A DNA stretch of 64,000 bases from Acidimicrobiales bacterium (GTDB lineage: Bacteria > Actinomycetota > Acidimicrobiia > Acidimicrobiales > SZUA-35): NCBI GenBank assembly GCA_041394265.1, contig JAWKIO010000006.1, positions 496,001 to 560,000 of the forward strand, read 5' to 3'. Below the pieces are notes generated by a model that was not told the DNA's origin, made no database searches, and saw only the letters and a list, made by a program, of their open reading frames with translations. The position numbers and the translations under genes are program-made. The stretch's first letter is position 1, and every line of letters begins with the position of its first letter. Below are positions 41,527 to 50,024 of the stretch, in pieces.

Positions 41527-42816
41527 TCAGTGAGGTTTTACCTGCTCGGGGATCACCGAACGGGCCCGGCGCAGGGCGACCACGAGCAGGATCAGATAGA
41601 GAAGTTCGGAGACATACGTCGCCACCGCTGCCCCCTTCCAGCTGTGCTCCGGAATCCACCACAGGTTGAGGACCACATTGGTGAGCGCCGTCACCATGAT
41701 CGCCCCGCTCACCGCACCGAACCGGCCGACACCCTTCAGCGCATCACCCATCAGCGACTGCATGATCCGCAGCACCGGGAAGCCGCTCATCGACCAGATC
41801 ACCACGGCCACGCCGTCGTAGTCGTTGCCGAGTAGCCACTCGACGATCAGCGCACCGATCCACAGGGGCGGGAGGATCACGAGTCCGTAGGTCACCATCG
41901 GCTTGGCCATGCGGCGGGCGAAGGCCACGGTCGCCTCGATCCCCTCGGCGCCTTTCGAGAAGAATTCGGGGTAAATGGTGGTCGTCACGGCCGACGCGGG
42001 CAGCAAGGAATAGCTGACGATGCGGACGCCGACGCCGTACAGGCCGTTGTCCCGCTCGAAGCCCGCCCGTAGCAACAGGGTCTGGTCGATGCCGGCCGAC
42101 ACCGATGTCGAGGTCTGCCCGAGGGCGATGGCGCCGCCCTGGCGATAGTCGGCCGTCGTGGTCGGGATCGACAACCGGGGCCAACCGAACGACCGGACCA
42201 CCCATCCGGTGGTCGCCGCCGAGACGACGACGGCGCCGACGAGGTTGACCACTGCGTAGTGGCGGAGTTCAGGCTGGTCGACGAAGAACAGCGACGCTGC
42301 GGCGACGGGCCGGGCACCGAACACGAACGTGGAGGTGAGCGCGCCCTCCTTGAAGCGCCCCAGGCCCCGCAGCAGCTGGACGTTGACGGTGCCGACGCCC
42401 GAGGCCAAGTATTCGGCGGCGGCGAGGGCGGCGATCAGGCTGGGGCTGACGTCGGGCAGGATCACCGCGGTGGCGGCCATGAGCACGCCGAAGCACACGA
42501 GGCTCGCCAACAGCGCGGTGCCGAGGCCTCGCCCCCAGATGCGGGCGATGCTGTTGGCCTCTCCTACTGAGGCTGTCAGGTCGGCGCTGCGGAGGCCGAG
42601 CAGCATCGCCTCGCCCGAGCCGAACACGGCGAACCCGAGCAGGATGCCGCCCGCCGACACCACGCCGGCGTACACACCGAACTGCTCCGGCGAGAGCACG
42701 ACGGTGAGGATGGCAAGCGATCCCAGGACGGCGACGGCGCCGAGCAGGGTGCCGACGCCGGTCCACATGGCATCTCGGGATCGACCCGAGGTGAGTCGCT
42801 GTCGCAGGCCGAACAC
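41527..42816 (-). CDS. Polysaccharide flippase (Wzx/MATE-like)
   Basis: A 429-residue protein with about 12-14 helices. It begins LRQRLTSGRSRDAMWTGVGTLLGAVAVLG, as in bacterial oligosaccharide flippases, and contains ARIWGRGLGTALLASLVCFGVLMAA and a C-terminal VLNLWWIPEHSWKGAAVATY segment. It would move lipid-linked sugar units across the membrane. The start at 42816 (GTG) is a choice: longer frames run into the divergent NRPS gene. The gap to that gene is 94 bp. Confidence 0.85.
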   Translation of the reverse strand: MFGLRQRLTSGRSRDAMWTGVGTLLGAVAVLGSLAILTVVLSPEQFGVYAGVVSAGGILLGFAVFGSGEAMLLGLRSADLTASVGEANSIARIWGRGLGTALLASLVCFGVLMAATAVILPDVSPSLIAALAAAEYLASGVGTVNVQLLRGLGRFKEGALTSTFVFGARPVAAASLFFVDQPELRHYAVVNLVGAVVVSAATTGWVVRSFGWPRLSIPTTTADYRQGGAIALGQTSTSVSAGIDQTLLLRAGFERDNGLYGVGVRIVSYSLLPASAVTTTIYPEFFSKGAEGIEATVAFARRMAKPMVTYGLVILPPLWIGALIVEWLLGNDYDGVAVVIWSMSGFPVLRIMQSLMGDALKGVGRFGAVSGAIMVTALTNVVLNLWWIPEHSWKGAAVATYVSELLYLILLVVALRRARSVIPEQVKPH

Positions 42817-42910
42817 CGGACCAGTGTGCAGGGTGAAGTGTCCCGATGCCCAGGAGTCGTTGCACCCGGACTCGCTCCTGTCTGCTTTCGACGTGGCACC
42901 ATCGATAGCT

Positions 42911-45900
42911 GTGTCGACCGCTGCCGCTACTTCGAGCGAACTAAGCCCGTTGCGGGAGGTGCCGCCGCTGGACGGCGTCGACGATCTGCTGCCGCTGACG
43001 CCGGCGCAGACCGGCATGCTCTTCGAGACGCTGAGCCAGTCCGACCCCGAGGTCTACTTCGAACAGGTGCGGTTCGATCTGGTCGGACCGCTCGACCTCG
43101 ACCGGTTCCGGGCCGCCTGGCAGCTGGTCCACGAACAGCACTCGATGCTGCGCACGGTGTTCCTGTGGGACGGGCTCGACGAGCCGCTGCAGGCGGTGCT
43201 GAGCGAGGTCGAGCTCGACTGGAACGTCGTCGGTGTCGCTGGTGACGATGATGCTGCCGCTGTAAGCGACGGTGCTGGCTCGCCCCGGGAGTGGGCCGAC
43301 CAGCTGGCAGCGCAACGACGATCCACCGGCATCGACCTGGGTGTCGGGCCGATCTCGAGCTTCGACCTGCTCCCCATCGACGACCAGCGCATGCACGTGA
43401 TCTGGAGCTTCCATCATCTGTTGCTCGACGGCTGGTCGACCGCCCGGGTCGTCGGCGAAGTGCTCGACCGCTACGAGGGTGTCGACGCCGATCACATCAG
43501 TGGGGCCTCGGAGTTCCGGCCGTACCTGGAGTGGTTGGCCGATCGGGATGCCGGCGCAACCGAGGCGTACTGGCGCACGCTGCTGGCCTCGGTCGACGAG
43601 CCGACCACCATCGCACCGGGCGGGGCGTCGCCTGGTGGGCAATTCGTCCGGGGCCGCATCGATGCTCAGCTATCGGCGCCCGAAAGTGCGCTCGTTCGTG
43701 CATTCGCTCGCTCACAGCGAGTCACGGTCAACACGATGGTGCAGGCGGCCTGGGCCCGAACGCTCGCTCGCTACACCGGGCGCCGAGACGTGGTGTTCGG
43801 CGTGACGGTGTCGGGTCGCCCGCCCGATCTCGACGGCGCCGCCGAGGCCGTCGGCATGTTCCTCAACACGCTGCCGTTCCCGGTCAGCGTGAACGAGGGT
43901 GACGATGTGGACGGCGACTGGCTGGGGTCGCTGCAACGCCAGCAACTCGACGTGAGCCACCACGGGCATGCGTCGCTGGCCGAGGTCCAACGGTTCGCTC
44001 CTGCCGACGGTGCGCTGTTCGACTCGATCCTTGTGTTCGAGAACTATCCGATGCGGGTGGCCCACGAGGCACCGAGTGTGGAGGTCGAGCACTACACGGT
44101 CTTCGAGCAGACCCACTACGCCCTCACGGTCATGGCTGGCGACGTTCCCGACGCTGCTTCGGATGCGACGTCGGATGATTCCGACGGCCGGCCGCTCGGG
44201 TTCATCGTGGTCTACGACGAGTCTCGCCTGGCTCCGTGGTTCGCCCGCCAGATGGTCGACGACCTCACCGACGAGCTGGTGCGCTTGGCGTCGCCTGCGG
44301 ACCCGCTCGACGACCTCGCCAACGAACCGGCGCGCTCGGCATCGCCAGCGGACCCGCTCGACGACCTCGCCAACGAACCGGCGCGCTCGACATCGCCAGC
44401 GGACCCAGTCGACGACCTCGCCAACGAACCGGCGCGCTCGACATCGCCAGCGGACCCAGTCGACGACCTCGCCAACGAACCGGCGCGCTCGACATCGCCA
44501 GCGGACCCAGTCGACTCCTTCTCGGCTGGCGCAGGTGTGCCTCACCCTCGGCCGAGTGATGCGATCGCCGTCGGTGACCCCGAGAAAGCAGCTGTGATCG
44601 CCGAGAGCCTCGAGGACGCCACCGTCGACTCAGCCTTCGCCTATCGGGTCCGCATGCACGGCGTCGAGGTCGCCGTCCGCTGTGGTGACGATGCCTTGAC
44701 GTTCGCCGAGCTGGACCGTCGTGCCCGGCGGTTGGCGGCGGAGCTTCGTGGCCGAGGCGTTAGGCCCGAAGTACCGGTCGGCATCGCCATCGAACGCTCG
44801 CTCGACATGGTGGTTGCCATCGTCGGCACGGTGTTGGCGGGCGGCTGCTACCTCGCGCTCGATCCGTCACACCCCGCCGAGCGAACGGCGAACATCCTCA
44901 CCGACTCGGCCACTCCCCTCGTGCTCGTGGCGGGCGACGCCGTTGCCGAGACGATGACCGGCATCGCCGCGACCGTGGCGACTACAGGCGATGCAGACCG
45001 GAGCGGACCTGCGCCGGTCGTGGTCGATGTGCACGACCTGCTGCTCGATGAGCCGCCCGTCAGCGATGAGGCGCACACAGTCATACCGTTGCACCCCCTC
45101 ACCGGCAAGGACTCGCTCGGGGGTGCCGCCGCCGATCCATCCGACTGCGAGGCGGCCGCTTCGGGCGACGATCACGCCACCGGTACGACCCCGGACTCGA
45201 CGCTGTTCCTCACGTTCACGTCGGGTTCCACAGGTCGTCCGAAGGGCGTGCCCGTCCATCACCGGGGCGTGTTGGACCGGCTGGCGTGGCAGTACCTGAC
45301 GCACCCGCCGACCGACGACGAGGTCGGAATCGCGAAGACCACGCTCGGGTTCGTCGACCATCTGTCCGAGCTCTGGGGTCCGCTGCTCGCCGGCCAGTGC
45401 GTGGTGCTCGCTCCCGACGAGACGGTGCGTGACGCATCGGCCTTCGTCGAGCTGTGCGCAAGGGAGCGCATCCGGCGCCTCGTGGTCGTGCCGTCCTATC
45501 TGGATGCGCTACTCGACTCGGCGCCCGACCTCGGCGAGCGACTCCCCCACCTCGCCCTGCTCACCACGAGTGGCGAGCCGCTTCCCGCAGCCCTGGCTCG
45601 CCGGGTGGCCGAAGCCCTGCCGGGCGTGACGTTGCTCAACATCTACGGCATGTCGGAGGCAACGGCCGACGTGACCGTGGCCGAGTTCGCTGCTGCCGAG
45701 TTGGCTGCGCTCGACCCGTCGTCGCCGGTTCCGGCCGGGCGGCCGTTGCCGGGGCTGCGCGTGGCCATCACCAGCGAGCATGGCGAACCGTTGCCGTTCG
45801 GCGCCGTCGGGTCGATCGACGTGGCCGGCGTCGCCCTGTCGACTGGGTACTGGGAGCGACCGGACCTCTCGGCCGAGCGATTCCTCGAGCGGACCGAGCC

Positions 45901-48226
45901 CGACGGGTCGACGACCCGGTGGTACCGCACCGGCGATCTCGGCTGGCTCGGCCCCGACGGTTCGCTGCGAGTGGTCGGTCGGTCCGATCAGCAGGTGAAG
46001 ATCCGCGGCATGCGGGTCGAGCTGGGTGAGATCGAATCAGCGATTGCTCGTCATCCGAGCGTGTCACGGTGTGTCGCCGTGGTGCGAGAGCAGGGCGAGA
46101 TCGTGGCGTTCGTCGTCGGGACCGCGGGGGCTCGACCGCCGTCAACTGACGAGCTTCGGGCGCACGCGGCCGGACTGCTACCCAGCCACATGGTGCCGGT
46201 GGCGTTCCTGCCGCTCGACGACCTCCCGACCACGGCGACCGGCAAGCTCGACCGTCGGGCGCTGGCCGAGCAGGCTTCCATTGCCGCTGTGTCCGGCCCG
46301 ACCGACACCTCGACCGACCTTGCGGCACCGGTGGGTGATGACGACCTCGCCACGATGCTCGGCCTCTGGCACCACGTGCTCCCCCGGGCCCAGGTTGGCG
46401 CCGACACCGACTTCTTCGACGCCGGCGGCCACTCGCTCCTGGCGTTGCGGTTGCTCGCCCGAATCAACACCACGTTCGGCAGCGAGCTGAGCCTGGCCCA
46501 GATGCTGCAAGCGCCGACGCCACAACACCTGACGGCTCTCGTCACCGGTGGCTCGGTTGGCAACGATGCCGATCGAGCCGTCGATTACCTGGTGCCGATC
46601 CTGCCGGGCACGCGAGGCATCGACGACGGGCGGCCGACGCTCTTCTGTGTGCACGGTGCCGGCGGGAACGTGCTCAACTTCCGGGCGCTGGCCAAGGAAC
46701 TCGAGCCGGCGTTCGACATGGTCGGCATCCAGGCGCGCGGGGTCGACGGTGTCGCCCAGCCGCACACGACCATGGTCGAGGTCGTCGACGATTACCTGCC
46801 CGCCATTCGGGCTCACCAGCCCTCGGGGCCGTACCTGCTGGCCGGGTACTCGGGCGGAGGAACGATCGCGGTCGAGATCGCCCGAGCACTCGAAGCTGCC
46901 GGCGAGGTGGTCGAGGCCACGTTGCTGCTCGACACGTTCCACAACGAGACCAGGCCCCGCCCGTTCACCCGGGAGCAGCATCTCCAGCAACTGCGCCGCC
47001 AAGGGGTGCGCTATCTCGCCGAGAAGGTGAACGAGAAGGTGCGGCCCCACGAGTCGGAGAACTTCGCCCCGATGGTCGACGCCGCCCGGGCCGAAGGTCG
47101 ACCGATCCCGCTCGAAGCCCGGGAGTGGTTCATCAAGGGCCGCATGTACGACCTGATCGGATCGCATGGGATCGAGCCGTACCACGGCACCGTGGTGCTG
47201 CTCGCCGCCACCGACACCCATCCCGGGCTGGTGCACACCGGCCACGACCACGGCCTGGGCGAGGTGTTCCCGAATCTCGAGATCATCGATGTCGAGGGCG
47301 ACCACCACTCCCTCGTGGAGGGCCACAACGCCCCCGAACTCGGCCACCTGATCCTCACTCGCCTCGGTGCTGCGCGCACGACCAGCACCCCCGGCGGCTC
47401 CGCCCCCGAACCACTCGGTCGCTTGCGTAGCAACGCCGACGCCAACAACGTGACCGACACCGTCAACGGTGCAGGCCATCGCTCGGTGCCCGGCTCAGCA
47501 TCGGTGACTGCCTCAACCACTCACGATGCCGACACTGCGCTCGATGCTCGGACCCACGTCTACCGGCACCTGCCGACCGGGCTCGATGAGTCGCCGCTCC
47601 TCGCTCGGTATGTGACCGCAGGTCAACGTGTGCTCGACGTCGGCACGGCCGCCACCGGTCGCAGTGCGCTGGCGCTCGAGCGTCTGGGGGCCGACGTAGT
47701 CAGCATCGAGGTCAACCACGATGCGATCAGCGAGTTCGCCGACAGCGACGAGTTCGCCGCCTCGGCCATCCGTCTGACCACCGCCGACATGGCCAGGCTC
47801 CCCTTCGCCGACGCCAGTTTCGACACGGTGCTCGTGGCCTTCCACGGCTTTGACTATCTGGTCGACCCCGCCGTCCGGGCCCAAGCCATCGCCGATCTCG
47901 CTCGGGTCGTTCGCCCCGGCGGGCACTTGATCTTCAACTCGTTCAACTCGCTCGGGATCTTGGCCACACCGACCGGGGCGAAGTCACTCGCCAGCTGGAA
48001 GCGACGCCTGCGGTTCCTGACCTCGGGTGAGTTCGCCCGCCGCCGACTGGTCGACGACAACGGCCTCGCGCTCCACCACGCTCGTCCCGATCAGCTCATC
48101 GCCGAAGTCGAGCAGTCGACCCCGCTCCGCTTCGAGACCATGACGACCTTGTTCGGCGTCGAGCGCCACCGCCTCCTCGTCACCGCCCTCGCCCCCGAAC
48201 CCCACTACGTCTTCCGGCGCCCCTGA
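42911..48226 (+). CDS. NRPS module C-A-T-TE with C-terminal SAM methyltransferase
   Basis: A 1,771-residue peptide synthetase. Condensation domain about 20-450 (LTPAQTGMLFETL; active site HHLLLDG at about 166-172). A 17-aa repeat linker covers about 456-537. Adenylation domain about 555-1110 (TSGSTGRPKGV, YRTGDLG, QVKIRGMRVELGE, TGKLDRR); hand-read code V-D-S-V-T-S-I-A-D-K, close to the beta-alanine code VDWVISLADK. Carrier domain with DAGGHSLLA near 1170. Thioesterase about 1220-1490 (FCVHGAGGN, GYSGGG, DHHSLVEG). Residues 1530-1771 are a class I methyltransferase (RVLDVGTAATG, LPFADASFDTVLV, VVRPGGHLIFNS). GTG start chosen at the first residue of the C domain tail. Following the C-terminal E domain of the other NRPS, its C domain should accept a D-configured donor (inference). 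Confidence 0.9.
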   Translation: MSTAAATSSELSPLREVPPLDGVDDLLPLTPAQTGMLFETLSQSDPEVYFEQVRFDLVGPLDLDRFRAAWQLVHEQHSMLRTVFLWDGLDEPLQAVLSEVELDWNVVGVAGDDDAAAVSDGAGSPREWADQLAAQRRSTGIDLGVGPISSFDLLPIDDQRMHVIWSFHHLLLDGWSTARVVGEVLDRYEGVDADHISGASEFRPYLEWLADRDAGATEAYWRTLLASVDEPTTIAPGGASPGGQFVRGRIDAQLSAPESALVRAFARSQRVTVNTMVQAAWARTLARYTGRRDVVFGVTVSGRPPDLDGAAEAVGMFLNTLPFPVSVNEGDDVDGDWLGSLQRQQLDVSHHGHASLAEVQRFAPADGALFDSILVFENYPMRVAHEAPSVEVEHYTVFEQTHYALTVMAGDVPDAASDATSDDSDGRPLGFIVVYDESRLAPWFARQMVDDLTDELVRLASPADPLDDLANEPARSASPADPLDDLANEPARSTSPADPVDDLANEPARSTSPADPVDDLANEPARSTSPADPVDSFSAGAGVPHPRPSDAIAVGDPEKAAVIAESLEDATVDSAFAYRVRMHGVEVAVRCGDDALTFAELDRRARRLAAELRGRGVRPEVPVGIAIERSLDMVVAIVGTVLAGGCYLALDPSHPAERTANILTDSATPLVLVAGDAVAETMTGIAATVATTGDADRSGPAPVVVDVHDLLLDEPPVSDEAHTVIPLHPLTGKDSLGGAAADPSDCEAAASGDDHATGTTPDSTLFLTFTSGSTGRPKGVPVHHRGVLDRLAWQYLTHPPTDDEVGIAKTTLGFVDHLSELWGPLLAGQCVVLAPDETVRDASAFVELCARERIRRLVVVPSYLDALLDSAPDLGERLPHLALLTTSGEPLPAALARRVAEALPGVTLLNIYGMSEATADVTVAEFAAAELAALDPSSPVPAGRPLPGLRVAITSEHGEPLPFGAVGSIDVAGVALSTGYWERPDLSAERFLERTEPDGSTTRWYRTGDLGWLGPDGSLRVVGRSDQQVKIRGMRVELGEIESAIARHPSVSRCVAVVREQGEIVAFVVGTAGARPPSTDELRAHAAGLLPSHMVPVAFLPLDDLPTTATGKLDRRALAEQASIAAVSGPTDTSTDLAAPVGDDDLATMLGLWHHVLPRAQVGADTDFFDAGGHSLLALRLLARINTTFGSELSLAQMLQAPTPQHLTALVTGGSVGNDADRAVDYLVPILPGTRGIDDGRPTLFCVHGAGGNVLNFRALAKELEPAFDMVGIQARGVDGVAQPHTTMVEVVDDYLPAIRAHQPSGPYLLAGYSGGGTIAVEIARALEAAGEVVEATLLLDTFHNETRPRPFTREQHLQQLRRQGVRYLAEKVNEKVRPHESENFAPMVDAARAEGRPIPLEAREWFIKGRMYDLIGSHGIEPYHGTVVLLAATDTHPGLVHTGHDHGLGEVFPNLEIIDVEGDHHSLVEGHNAPELGHLILTRLGAARTTSTPGGSAPEPLGRLRSNADANNVTDTVNGAGHRSVPGSASVTASTTHDADTALDARTHVYRHLPTGLDESPLLARYVTAGQRVLDVGTAATGRSALALERLGADVVSIEVNHDAISEFADSDEFAASAIRLTTADMARLPFADASFDTVLVAFHGFDYLVDPAVRAQAIADLARVVRPGGHLIFNSFNSLGILATPTGAKSLASWKRRLRFLTSGEFARRRLVDDNGLALHHARPDQLIAEVEQSTPLRFETMTTLFGVERHRLLVTALAPEPHYVFRRP
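44276..44516 (+). repeat. 51-bp in-frame repeat (17-aa linker unit), about 4.7 copies
   Basis: Units of 17 residues, S-P-A-D-P-(L/V)-D-D-L-A-N-E-P-A-R-S-(A/T), repeat in the C-A linker of the NRPS. The nucleotide copies are nearly identical, so the expansion is recent. The linker is acidic and likely flexible. Confidence 0.9.
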
Positions 48227-48280
48227 CCCCGGCGCCACTCTGCGCCCCGCCCGCGCCAACCTCACACCGACACCCACCCG

Positions 48281-48386
48281 TTCTGTGCGTCAAAGTCCTC
48301 GCGCTCACCGTTCTGTGCGCCAAAGTTCCCGCAGCCGGGAAGAATGAGGCACAGTCCGGCTTTGCCGGTGGGTTTGACGCACAGAA
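48281..48386. repeat. REP-like inverted repeat between convergent genes
   Basis: TTCTGTGCGTCAAA (48281-48294) and TTTGACGCACAGAA (48373-48386) pair perfectly; a second copy, TTCTGTGCGCCAAAG, lies at 48311-48325. The element sits between the converging ends of the NRPS and phosphatase genes. There is no T tract. It shares the CGCCAAAG core with the palindrome at 5166-5267. Confidence 0.7.
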
Positions 48387-48422
48387 ACGTCAGCTCGACC
48401 GGGCTTGAATGCGGCGCCCGGG

Positions 48423-49217
48423 TCAGAGGTCGAGTACGAGGGCGCGGTGATCGGAGACCTCGGGTTCGGCCAGCGCCTCGAATCGTCGGACACGGGAGGG
48501 ATCCGACACGAGGAGGTAGTTCGCGTGGCGACTCGGCTTGGTGTAGCGGCTGGTCCGAGTGTCGGCCGTGCCAACGAGATCGGCGAGGCCGATGCCCGCC
48601 AAGATCTCGAACGTCTCGCTCCCGGGCAACAGGTTGAAGTCGCCGCACACGACCGCGAGATCGCCCGGCTCGCGGACCGATTGGATGAGTGAGACCAGCC
48701 GCTGTGCTTGCGCTCGCCGTTCCGGTGTGTCGCCCTTGCCCGACGGATCTCGCAGTCCGTGGAGGTGGGTGACGGTGACCACGGTGTTGCTCGATCGGTC
48801 GAACACGCGCACGGCCTGGGCCAATCGAGGCCGGTCGGCGATCTGCCACTCAACGTGGTCGACGAAGTGTCCGTGGACGAAGTCCGCTCGCTCCCCGATG
48901 ACCGGATGCGTCTCGGCCACGAACATGGCAAGGCCGAAGTCCTGACGATGCTCGACCCCGTCGTCGGTGGTGACGGGACCAGCATCGCTCACCACGAACG
49001 AGGCTCGGTGTCGGGGCAGCAGCCGTCGTACGTCGTCGAACAGACTGGCGCGTTGGGGAAGCGACCGTTCACCGTCGGCGAAACGGGTCGACCCTCCCAG
49101 TCCAGCGACGCGGGTGACCTCCTGCAGACACACGATGTCGGCGCCACAGGTCGGCAACCATGCCGCGAGTTCGGCGAACATTGCGCCACCCCACGCGTTC
49201 AGTGAAACGATGCGCAC
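48423..49217 (-). CDS. Endonuclease/exonuclease/phosphatase (EEP) family hydrolase
   Basis: A 264-residue metal-dependent hydrolase of the DNase I-like fold. Motifs: VSLNAWGG with the metal-site Asn, DIVCLQEV with the catalytic Glu, VTVTHLHGLRD, AVVCGDFNLLPGS with the metal-binding Asp-Asn pair, and the final SDHRAL with Asp-His. It could act on nucleic acid, sphingomyelin-like lipids or inositol phosphates. GTG 49217 is preceded by GAGGGG at good spacing; the frame upstream (to 49271) has no support. It sits between the two NRPS genes but I see no reason to tie it to the peptide. Confidence 0.88.
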   Translation of the reverse strand: MRIVSLNAWGGAMFAELAAWLPTCGADIVCLQEVTRVAGLGGSTRFADGERSLPQRASLFDDVRRLLPRHRASFVVSDAGPVTTDDGVEHRQDFGLAMFVAETHPVIGERADFVHGHFVDHVEWQIADRPRLAQAVRVFDRSSNTVVTVTHLHGLRDPSGKGDTPERRAQAQRLVSLIQSVREPGDLAVVCGDFNLLPGSETFEILAGIGLADLVGTADTRTSRYTKPSRHANYLLVSDPSRVRRFEALAEPEVSDHRALVLDL

Positions 49218-49379
49218 AGCACCCCTCGTGACGGACCCACTGCTGGCCAACGGATCTCGGCCCGCACCCACGGCGTCGTCATCATCGCTCCCCCTTCGCT
49301 CGACATCCGCCAGTATCCCAGCCTTCGCCTCGGACCACTCCGCCCGAAGTGGCAGGACGGGCCGCCCAGGCGGCCCGCA

Positions 49380-49990
49380 CCCGGCACGTCAGCGCCAAAG
49401 ACGGCCCCCTCCCACCACCAATCCCGGACCAACCACCGGCACGGGCCACATCTCCGGTGCCCCCGTGCCGCAAACGGCACCCTCCCGACGCAGCAGCGAT
49501 GACCAGGGCTCACCCGAGCCGCCAGACCCACGACCGGCCGCATCGGCGGCACCTCAGCGCCAAAGACGGCACCCTCCCACCACCGATCCCGGACCAATTA
49601 CCAACCCGCACCCATCTCCGGCACCTCAACACCGCAAACGGCACCCTCCGATCGCAGCAGCGATGACCAGGGCCAGCCCGAGCGGCTCGCACCCACGACC
49701 GCCCGCATCGGCGGTACCTGAGTGCCGAAAACGACACCCTCCCACCACCGATCCGAGACAGACTGCCAGACCGGGCGACATCTCCGGTACCTCGACACCG
49801 CAAACGGCATCCTCCGGTCGCAGTGGCAACGAGCGGGACCGCCGGCAAGGCCAGACTCACGGCCGGCCGCATCGGCGGTACCTCAGCGCCGAAAACGGCA
49901 CCCTCCAACCACCGATCCGAGCCAGCCGCCGGCCCGGGAGACATCTCCGGTACCTCAGCGCTGCAGACGGCACTCTCGTACCGGAGATGG
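49380..49990. repeat. Tandem array of 164-bp units, about 3.7 copies
   Basis: Units begin at about 49382, 49544, 49709 and 49873 (spacing 162-165 bp). Each unit has two related ~80-bp halves with a GCCG-N4-CGGC or CCGC-AAAC-GGC mini-hairpin next to GGCACCCTCC. The array fills most of the 807-bp gap 49218-50024 between the EEP gene (upstream side) and the 3' end of the large NRPS gene. Frames read through it, but they are low complexity and I do not regard them as coding. The rest of the gap, 49218-49379, shows nothing I can name. Confidence 0.85.
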
Positions 49991-50024
49991 CCTGGACCAC
50001 CTCCGGGGGCGGCGATCGGGGCCG

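Noticed and set aside
39979..41835. 618-codon plus-strand frame over the BY-kinase gene
   Set aside because: Antisense shadow; the minus-strand kinase has all Walker motifs and the terminal tyrosines.
49349..49944. Several frames through the 164-bp repeat array
   Set aside because: They exist because the repeat lacks stops, have low-complexity composition, and no homology is visible.
49380..49990. CRISPR or integron-like array
   Set aside because: No unique spacers between identical repeats; the entire 164-bp unit repeats and no integrase gene is present.
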